Origin: Pyropia haitanensis
Taxonomy: Eukaryota; Rhodophyta; Bangiophyceae; Bangiales; Bangiaceae
DNA length: 64,000 nt
Direction of reading: 5' to 3'
Assembly (NCBI GenBank): GCA_008729055.1
Contig: SDUX01000003.1
Location: 124,001-188,000 of the forward strand
The notes beneath the pieces were generated by a model. It was not told where the DNA came from, searched no databases, and saw nothing but the letters and a program-made list of their open reading frames with translations. Every line of letters begins with the position of its first letter. Position 1 is the stretch's first letter. This document shows, piece after piece, positions 11,495 to 19,313 of this stretch. The position numbers and the translations under genes were made by a program.

Positions 11495-12272
11495 GCCGCC
11501 GCCGCCGCCGCCAAAGGCGGTCGCGACGCCCTCGGCCCCCCCCAGCTCGGCCACGCCCCACCACCCGCCGACGAGACGGCGGCGCCAGCACGCCGCCCGC
11601 GCCGCGTCGGCCAGCTCCTCGGGCGACGCGGCGGCGGCGGCGGCGGCGGCGGCCGCCGCCGCCGCCGCCGCCGCCGCCGACGGCCCGCCCACCGACGCGG
11701 CCGCCGGCCGCGATGCGGGCGGCGCGACCGCCTCCCACGCGGCGACAATCTCGTCGGCGCCGCCCACCCCCCCCGTCACCCCGCCGTCGGCACCGCCGCC
11801 GCCGGCGAGGCCGCCCACCCCCCCCCACCCCCGCCGCCACCACCCCCGCCGGCGCCGGCGCCACCACCGACAAGGCCGCCGCCGCCGCCGCCGACGCCGC
11901 CGGCGCGGCCGGTCGCGCCGTCACCCCCCCCAGGTGGGCGACGGCGGCCACCCGCCCAGGCGGCACCGGCGGCACTGGCGGCCGCGGCGACGACGGCAGC
12001 CACGGCCGCGACGGCGGCAGCAGCGGCGGCAGCCGCGGCCGCTTGTCCACCCGCCGCCGGCCGCCGCCGCCACCCCCACCGCCGCCACCGCCACCCCCAC
12101 CGCCGTCACCGCCACCGCCGCCGCCGCCGCCGCCGGGGTGGCCGGGCAGCAGCGGCGGCGGGCGGGTGCGGGGCCCCAGCGGGTGCGCGCCGCCAACGGC
12201 CGCGACGGCGCCCGCGGCGGGCGGCGGGCGCAGCGCGCCCCAGCCGCCGGGGTAGCAAAACGAGGCGGCCAT
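7980..12272 (-). CDS. Large P-loop NTPase-like protein (Crinkler/RHS- or STAND-like), frame broken at two poly-C tracts
   Basis: No single frame covers this gene, but three consecutive minus-strand frames read as one protein. The first, from ATG 12272 (MAASFCYPGG), carries a basic NLS-like patch (RRRVDKRPR). The frame changes at nine C at 11818-11826. The second carries FVGRDAELYTLF, a P-loop-like AVAGQAFASGKTALGR, a Walker-B-like PLFLHVDNVGDL and a sensor-like VYVYLSGRG. The frame changes again around 17 C at 9944-9960 and 10 C at 9971-9980. The third runs through SGIGRLLDVSAFGVPVTG to a C-terminus ending RRNGNGLL. The P-loop has GX5GKT instead of GX4GKT. Long Ala/Gly homopolymers interrupt the domains. 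The order resembles NTPases of Crinkler or RHS proteins or STAND ATPases, but I cannot assign a family. It could be intact with assembly errors in the C runs, or a pseudogene. Confidence 0.55.
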
Positions 12273-13717
12273 GGCGACAGCGGACGAGGGGGGGGGCGGC
12301 CGCGGCGGGGGGGGGAGGGGGGAGGGCGGGGGGGGGGGAGGCGGAGGGGCGGGACGCGACGGCCAAAACGCGAGGCGGCTAAGAAAAAAGGGGGGGGAAA
12401 CGGCAGCGTCCCCGGCGGACGGACGCACCGCCACCGCCAGAAGGGGGGGGGGGTGGACGGACACGGCCGCGCAGGGGGGGGGGGGGGGCCGCGTGCCGAC
12501 GCGCCGCGGCGGCGGCGGTCGCACGCAGCTACCACGCGGCGGCGCGGGGTGGTGGCGGCGAGGGGCGGCGGCGACGCGGCGGCGCGGCGGCGCGGCGGCG
12601 CGGCGGCGCGGCCGCGGCGGCGCGGCGCGCGGCGCACAGACGGCGCCCCCGCCAGTGCGGATGACGCCGCCGCGGGCGGGGCGGGTGTGCGTCGCGGGGC
12701 GGAGACGCAAGCCGCTTGGGGGGGGGGGACGGCGGGGGGGGGGCCGCCCGGCACTCGCCCCCCCCCTCCCGGTGGATCTCGCGCGGTGTGGCCAGGCAGT
12801 GGGCGGCCGCGGCCGCCCGTCGCGGGGCGGCCGGGCTCCCCCCGCTGCGCACCGCCGCGCCGCGGTGTCGGAACACTCTGGGGAGGCGCTCTGCTCAACT
12901 GGGAACGCCGCCGCGGGAGGAGCAGACGACGCTTGGTCGGTGCGTGGGCGCACGCGGGGCGGTTTCCGCCGGGGATCGCTGAACAAATCTGGCATCCACT
13001 GAAAATTAGACCATCTATTTCGATGTAATTCAGTACGTGCAGTCATCGTCTGCAATGAATTACCTCTCCGTTCAGGGGAGGTCCTCGATCTGGGCGTGGA
13101 GATTTTCAAGATGGCCGAGCGCTTGGGCAGCCGCGCGCTGGACGCGGCGAGCGGACCCACCCGCGCGCGCGCCGCCGCATCGCCCACCCGTGCGCACTGC
13201 AGTGCTGCTGGGGGGGAGGAGCGGCGGCTGGCCTTTGGGGGGGGCGACCGCACCGGCCGGTGGCACCCCCGATCCCGTCGGCGCAGCGGCTGCGGCTGGT
13301 TGGCAGCGGCGGCAGTGACGGGCGCGTCGGCGGCAGCGGCTGGGACTGCGCGTCAAGGTCTGGGCGGGGTGCGCCGCAGTGCGTCCCGCTTGCCCCCCCC
13401 CCACCGACGGCGCCGTCGGACGGGGATTGCCACAGCCGCCGCCCACCACCTTGGAGCGAGTGAGTCGTCCCTGTCTGTGGACGACCAGGGCGTCTACGCT
13501 CCACCTTTTGTGACGGGACGCGGCTGGGCGGCAGCGCGTGGCGTGTGTCGGCTCCGCCGCGGCCGTTTGTCTGCCTCCCGCTCGTGTCGGCCGGCCCTGG
13601 GTGGTGGCGTTGCGGCGCTCTGACGGCTACGTTGAGGTGTCGGCGGTGGGGTAGGTCGGGTGGGGGGGGGGGGGGTGGCGGGGGTACGTGTGCGTGTGGG
13701 TGCGGGTGGCCCCAGCG
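12273..13717. other. Divergent intergenic region, GCGGC-rich
   Basis: This lies between the starts of the NTPase-like gene (minus) and the PlsC gene (plus). It contains poly-G tracts, a GGCGGCGC minisatellite at about 12,540-12,630, and an abrupt lower-GC patch at about 12,985-13,110. I see no supportable gene. Promoters of both neighbours should lie at its two ends. Confidence 0.45.
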
Positions 13718-14014
13718 ATGGCGGGGCTGGCATTCGTTGCGGCGGCTGTGGGCGCCGGGGGGGGCGCCGCCGCCGCCGCCGCCGGTGCCGGCCGCGGCGG
13801 CCTGCAGCGGCGCCCGCCAGTGGGGGTGGCGGGCGTCCCGCGCGTGGCCGGCGCGTTGCCGTGTGGGGCGGCGGTGGTGGCGGGCGGCTCCTCGCGGCGG
13901 CTCGCCGCCGCCACCCCGACCCGCCGTGCGCGGCCGGTGGTGGTGGTGGCGGTGGCGCGGGGCGGCGGGGCGCCGCCGGCGGGCGGCGGGAGTGGCGGCG
14001 CTGGGGAGGACGTG

Positions 14015-14047
<33 letters not shown>

Positions 14048-14833
14048 GCGGCGCCCGCTGGCGGCAAGCGGCGACGGCCAAAAGCGGGGGTGCTAGGCCT
14101 CTTCTTTCTCGTCGTCACGTTTGCGTGGTCGGTCCTCTTCTTCGTGCCAATGGTGCTGATGCACCCCGCGATCCTCGCGTTTGACCGCGTCCGCCGGCGG
14201 GCGCACGACGTGGTGGCGCTCGCGTGGCTCCGCATCTCCCTCGCCTCCGTTGGCCTGGCGCCGCGGGTGGTGCACGCGGAGCGGCTGCTGGGCAACGACA
14301 CGCCGGTCATGTACGTGACCAACCACGCGTCCAACCTGGACGTCTACGCGATTGCCTTCCTCCGGCGGCGGTTCAAGTACGTGTCCAAGGCGGAGATCTT
14401 TCGGGTGCCCATCATTGGGTGGGCCATGGCCCTAACGGGCAACCTGTCGCTCAAGCGGTCGGACCGCAAGTCCGCGATGGCCACCTTTCGGGGGATGGTG
14501 CGGCTGATGAACGCGGGGACGTCCATGGTCGTGTTCCCAGAGGGCACCCGCTCTACGACGGGCCGGCTGGGGCGGTTTCGGCTGGGCGCGTTCAAGGCTG
14601 CCCGAGCGGCGGGCGTGCCGGTGGTGCCTGTGACCATCCAGGGCACCCGGGAGGTCATGCCCTACGACGCCCTCGTGCCGCTGCGGTACCCGGCAAAGCA
14701 AATCTCGCTGACGGTCCACCCGCCCATCCCCACCGACGGACCCGAAGACGATACGCAGGTGATGCAGGCGGCGTTTGAGTCGATCAATTCGGCGCTACCG
14801 GACGAGGAGCGTGCGGTGCTTCGGCCCACGTAA
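13718..14833 (+). CDS. 1-acyl-sn-glycerol-3-phosphate acyltransferase (PlsC family), probably plastid-targeted
   Basis: Intronless, 371 aa. It transfers an acyl chain to lysophosphatidic acid to make phosphatidic acid in glycerolipid synthesis. The catalytic NHASNLD (HX4D, H203/D208) and the acceptor-binding block PEGTRS (E275-R278) are both present. VPVVPVTIQGT is the usual third motif. A hydrophobic segment at about 125-150 (LFFLVVTFAWSVLFF) precedes the catalytic block, as in membrane-bound plastidial and bacterial forms. The first 110 residues are Ala/Gly/Arg-rich, lack acidic residues at the start, and look like a plastid transit peptide. I chose ATG 13718 because it is the first ATG in frame and has a good context (AGCGATGG). 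The family has ER and plastid members; plastid location is inference. Confidence 0.9.
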
Positions 14834-15503
14834 TATCTCCTCCCGCTAGCGCGTGCTTGACTTTTTGTTGTCTGCTTGTCTGTTTTTTTTTTTTTTTCCG
14901 GCGAGGTCCCTGCTAGTCTGTTTCCGGTTCTCTTTACTCAAAACGGCAGTCGTGCACATGTGTGTTTGGCGTCGCACTGTTGGTAGCGCGTGAGTGTCTT
15001 CAAAGCGCGCCCGCCGAGTGCATGAAGTAGTCGTGGGTGGCCGCGAACAGGTACCAGTCTCCGCGTTCTCTGCCTGGGTGCATGCACCACCTTGTTTCTA
15101 GCAATGCCGGGTGGACGGGCGTCAAGAGGCGGGTTCGGCATGCAGTGAACCAGTGTCCGAGCCTCACACACCGAAGGCTGCGAGTCGCGCAACGGTGAGG
15201 TGGGTGTCACTCCAGCGGAGCCCAACTGCATCGCGCGACGGGCGCCGGGCAACAACGCAGCCACTGTGTACAGGTCCGTTGAGGTCCTGTGTCGGAGCCG
15301 GGTACGCTCACAGCAACGCAGACAAAGACGAGGGTCCAACAGCACGTCCGCCCGATGGCGAACGCCTTCTCTTCTCCTTTGACAATAGAGGGATCAACAC
15401 ATGGAAGAAAAGGAAGAGTGGGCACACACACACACACACACACACACTGATTTATACAAAACATCTAGACGCGCACGCGGGAGGGAGCTCCGTCGGACCC
15501 CTT
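14834..15503. other. Convergent 3' interval between PlsC and Ran genes
   Basis: This should hold the 3'UTRs of the two converging genes. It includes a T-tract at about 14,884-14,898 and a CA microsatellite. I see no gene. Confidence 0.5.
15423..15447. repeat. (CA)12 microsatellite
   Basis: An uninterrupted CA dinucleotide run of 25 bases lies about 60 bp beyond the Ran stop codon. It is likely in the Ran 3'UTR, where it reads as GT. Confidence 0.9.
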
Positions 15504-16824
15504 TTACATGTCCTCCTCGTCCTCGCCCGGCAGTGCCACGTTCTTCGCCGCCTCCAAGTCCGCCTCCATCTGGCGCTTGTGCGCATCGTCAATGACCACG
15601 TCGGCAGGGGCCAAGGCGGGAGCCTCCACAAACGTCAGTTGGGGGTTGCCAGCCAGCTTGCGCGCGAGCCACAGGAACGGCTTCTCAAAGTTGTAGTTGC
15701 TCTTGGCCGAGATGTCATAGTACTGGAGGTTCTTCTTCCGGTGGTAGGTGATGGCCTTGGCCTTGACCTTGCGGTCCTTGATGTCCACCTTGTTGCCGCA
15801 CAGCACCGTGGGGATGGCCTCGCACACGCGCACGAGGTCGCGATGCCAGTTGGGCACGTTCTTGTACGTCACGCGGGACGTGACGTCAAACATGATGATG
15901 GCAGCTTGGCCCTGGATACTGTAAGAACAGGACCATGGGCGAGAGATCAAAGACAACAAAAAGTAAGGTACACCGGGCAGCAACAGTTGACCACGAGCAA
16001 AGGGTGTCGGGGAGGAACGGGAGTGGCGTTAGTTCGCTGCCAGTGCACGGCAACAGCACAACACACTTCTCGCAACGAGGCCACGACCCCGCCTCCACGC
16101 AAAAACAAAAAGTCGCCCACATGGCCGACCCGAAGCAGACGCCAATCGACCCACAGCACGCGACCGATCATACGATCAAACGCGTGCACACAAGCCCAAA
16201 AGAGAAGAGCACTTGGCACACAGGGTAGGCCACAAAACGTACTAGTACCCATCACGCAGGCCGCCAAACTTCTCTTGACCAGCCGTGTCCCAGCACTGGA
16301 AGATGATGGGCCCAAAGTTGGTGTGGAAGCTCAGCGGGTGCACCTCCACACCCACCGTGGCGACATACTTCTTCTGGAACTCCCCAGACAGATGGCGCTT
16401 CACAAAGGTCGTCTTGCCGACGCCTCCATCGCCCACCAGGATGAGCTTAAACTGGGGCGTCGCGTCCCCAGTGGCCGCCGCGGTAGCCTGATCACGAGGA
16501 ACCCAGTGAAACAGCCAAAGCGGACACGCACGGGAGGGCACGAGCGCAGCGCAACAGGGGCCGGCCAGTGGAAGAAGGACAGCACACACAAGACAGTCAG
16601 TGCAACGGCCCAGGAGTCGTCAAGTGCATTGTCACACGACAGTGCGAGCAACAGTGCAGAAGCGGGCCCCCAGCCCACAAACACCTCACAAGCCACCACG
16701 GCTGCAAACTCCCCAGCATGCCAGCACGCAGAGAACCCAAGACACGCACAAGCTATACAACGGAACGGGCACTCAAGGGTCAAAGAAGCGTCGCAGGCCG
16801 AGCAACCGCAACACAACGTACCAT
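15504..16824 (-). CDS. RAN: Ran small GTPase
   Basis: Three exons: 16822-16824, 16243-16487 and 15504-15918, giving 220 aa (human Ran 216). Exon 1 contributes only the ATG, which abuts donor GTACGT. Exon 2 starts [20 protein letters not shown] and holds the P-loop GDGGVGKT, the switch region and the [15 protein letters not shown] block. Exon 3 holds [14 protein letters not shown] and the base-binding SAK, then an acidic tail ending GEDEEDM. These are diagnostic of Ran rather than Rab or Rho proteins. Ran drives nuclear import/export with karyopherins and spindle assembly. The junction choice restores DGYYIQGQ exactly, which fixes the exon 2/3 boundary. The P-loop has Val where human Ran has Thr. 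The tail is close to the DEDDDL element that controls the nucleotide-dependent conformational switch. Confidence 0.96.
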
Positions 16825-17506
16825 GACCAGTGATGAAGGGGGCCCTCGACGGAAGCAGGTGGGACAGGCGCGGCAGCGTGTGACAAGGGGCACGTCGGGG
16901 GAGGGGGAAGGCGGAAGGCGCACGGGTAGGGCGTTGCCTGTGCTACCGTGAACGACGTGGCGGGTGGGTTGGGGCACAGATTACCACGGCGGCGTCTGCG
17001 ACCCTGCACAGCGTGCGGGCCCCACAAAGCCCAGAATAGCCATTCAAAAAGTGGTGGTTGCAAGCTAATTGGCGGCCGCCGTGCCCAGCAGGCCGCGTCG
17101 CTGGATCCATCAGGCACCGCAAAATGACGCGAACCGGCGCGAGACACCCTCTGAACCGCCCGCTCGTTGGCCAATGAGGGGACGTCGCAACAGATTCCCA
17201 AACTTGGAAGGCTCTGGAAAGGAACACGCCCCAAGTCGTAGTTCAAAGTCCATGGTCGCAGACTTCAAAAAAGTACTGAACCGAATTCATTGCTCGGTCA
17301 CAGACACTGAACACGGTGCGTGGGTCCGAAAACTCTGTTCTTGCGGACACCATCTTGTGTCGACCGCAGTCCTGCTGCGTGCATCCCGAGCTCGGCCACC
17401 GGCAGCACCGAGGGGACTTGGCCCGTGTCCGCACGCGAGCTCCCGGTCGACCCCCATCATCCAGGACGTGTGCACCCCCAACTGTGCACCTCTGCCTGCT
17501 GTCGCC
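16825..17506. promoter_or_regulatory. Bidirectional promoter region, Ran / methyltransferase
   Basis: The 682 bp between two divergent start codons must carry both promoters and 5'UTRs. Its GC is lower than the coding flanks in the middle part. No TATA box or other named element is obvious. Confidence 0.5.
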
Positions 17507-18706
17507 ATGGCCCTGTCGCGGCTTGCCTTTCTGGCCCACCCCGCTGGCGCCCCCTTCCGCCGGCCGCGGGTGCGACCAGCGGTGCACCGCTGCCGGCCCC
17601 CCTGCCCCGGCGCGGCCACCGTCGTGGCGTCTACAGCGGGTCGCCAGGTGCAGCAGACGTCATCGTCTTCTTCTTCGTCGTCGTCTTCGTCGTCGCCGTT
17701 GCCGACGTCGTCGTCAGCAGCAGCGCCGCCGCCCTTCCCCTCGCGGAGCACGGCGCCCGTCCTCACCGACCGCGAGCGGGTGCTGCAGCGGCAGGCGAGC
17801 ATCGCTGGCACCCACTGGGCACGCGCCCTCCGCGCGGGGGATACGGTCGTGGACGCCACGTGTGGGCGCGGGCGGGATACGCTGCGCCTCGCGCAGATGC
17901 TGGCGCTGGCATCCTCCCACGGGACGGCGGGGACCGGTGCCGACGGAGACCCCTACGCGGGTGGCCGCGTGGTAGCCATTGACATCCAGGTACGTTTTCC
18001 TCACTGTTCTCGGTCCTCAATGTTGATATCCCTGCGTGGCGGCCTGCTCGGCGGCTCACGACCGTGCTGGGGAGTGCTGCATTGGAGGACCACAGCTTGC
18101 CGCTGCACCTGCTTCCGCCGCTGCTCCAGCCGTGGCGGATGGTCGGTCCAGGCCAGTTGTGCTGACCTTCCTTGCGTTGTGTCACGCCTTTATCTATCTG
18201 GTCTCTGCATGGTACACTATGTTCTACTGCCATCCGTCTGACGCGTTGCGTGTTTCATCTGGGCTTTCCAGGCCGACGCGGTGGCAGCGACGGAGGAGCT
18301 GGTCCGCACGTCCCTCCCTGACCTCGTCGCGCAGCCGCAGTTGCCAGCGGTCGAGTACGTGCGGCGGAGCCATGAGTCGTTCGATGGCTTGGGGCTGGCG
18401 CCCGGCTCGGTCGGGGTCATTGCCTACAACCTGGGGTACCTGCCGGGCCAGGAAAACGTCGACCGGACGGTCATGACGACGGCCGTCACAACGGTGGCCA
18501 GCCTAAACGCCGCGACGGAGCTGGTGCGCGTCGGCGGCCTCATCACAGTGGTGTGCTACTGCGGCCATGAGGGCGGCGCCGAGGAGGAGACGGCAGTGAC
18601 GACGTGGGCGGCGGGGCTGCCCAAGGACCGGTGGTCGGCGCTGGCCATGACGTGGCTCAACCGGGAGAACTCGCCGTCGTTGCTGCTGGTGGAGCGCACG
18701 CGTTGA
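17507..18706 (+). CDS. rRNA_methylase/MnmM (YtqB)-family SAM-dependent methyltransferase, organelle-targeted
   Basis: Two exons: 17507-17989 (161 codons, donor CAG/GTACGT) and 18272-18706, giving 305 aa. The SAM-binding motif I is VVDATCGRGRDTLRLAQ, followed by VVAIDIQ (motif II) and the family signature YNLGYLPG in exon 2. VCYCGHEGGAEEE near the end matches the conserved GH..G..E block. These identify the bacterial YtqB/MnmM family. In bacteria this enzyme methylates the 5-aminomethyl group of wobble uridine 34 in tRNA. The first 100 residues are Arg/Ser/Pro-rich with a run of Ser and look like a plastid or mitochondrial targeting peptide; the bacterial proteins start near VLTDRERVLQ. Function on organellar tRNA is inference. 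The ATG at 17507 has a strong context (GCCATGG). Confidence 0.88.
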
Positions 18707-19143
18707 TGGCAGGGGGGCTGATCAGTGGTGGCGGGCGAAGAGCGTTGGGAGGGGCACGTAGGGCTTTTGAGTGACCTGTGGACGAGGGAGGGGGAGTTGA
18801 GGACGGCGACGTTGTTGCCTTGGCCGTGCGGCTTCCGTACGGCGCAGTTGTGCATATACACTTTTTTCCTTTAGCCGGTTGCAACGGGAGCGCTCACATC
18901 GCTTCCATTTCTGTCTGTCGTATTGGCGACGCAGTGATCACGCGAGGCTGTGTGCGGGACAGAGACGGGACACGTCTGACACCACCACTGTACTGTACCC
19001 GTTTTCCAGCGTGTGGGCTCCAACGATTTGTACAGACGTGCGAGGGGTGTGCGGTCGGGGCAGCCCAGGCGAGCAGCCGACCAGACAGCGAGCGAGAGTC
19101 AGAAAGTAGGTCACCGACACTGCCCCGCCCCCCCGAGGGCCGT
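18707..19143. other. Convergent 3' interval
   Basis: This is 3' flanking sequence of the methyltransferase and COG6 genes. I see no gene or repeat apart from the tandem duplication that begins at its right end. Confidence 0.45.
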
Positions 19144-19313
19144 TACCCCCCGCTACAGCCGCCCCGTCAGCACCGTAGCGACCTTGTCCGTCGCGCGAAA
19201 CCCCACCGCCACCCCCACCTCGGGCGGATACCCCCCGCTACAGCCGCCCCGTCAGCACCGTAGCGACCTTGTCCGTCGCGCGAAACCCCACCGCCACCCC
19301 CACCTCGGGCGGG
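19144..19313. repeat. Perfect 85-bp tandem duplication across the COG6 stop codon
   Basis: Two adjacent copies, 19144-19228 and 19229-19313, both begin TACCCCCCGCTACAGCCGCC and appear identical. Copy 2 encodes the last COG6 codons (to TGRL) and its stop. Copy 1 lies downstream of the stop in the 3'UTR. The period is not a multiple of three, but because the duplicate is 3' of the stop the protein is unaffected. Confidence 0.9.

Noticed and set aside
10422..13253. 943-codon minus-strand frame and 759-codon plus-strand frame (10,103-12,382) over the NTPase gene
   Set aside because: Both are mostly Arg/Pro/Gly/Ala runs from GC-rich codons. Only the first part of the minus frame (from 12,272) was kept, as the likely N-terminus of the NTPase-like gene.
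15111..16826. 571-codon open frame on the plus strand opposite Ran
   Set aside because: It runs straight through Ran exons and introns in antisense, has no domain and a biased composition, and is explained by the Ran coding frame.
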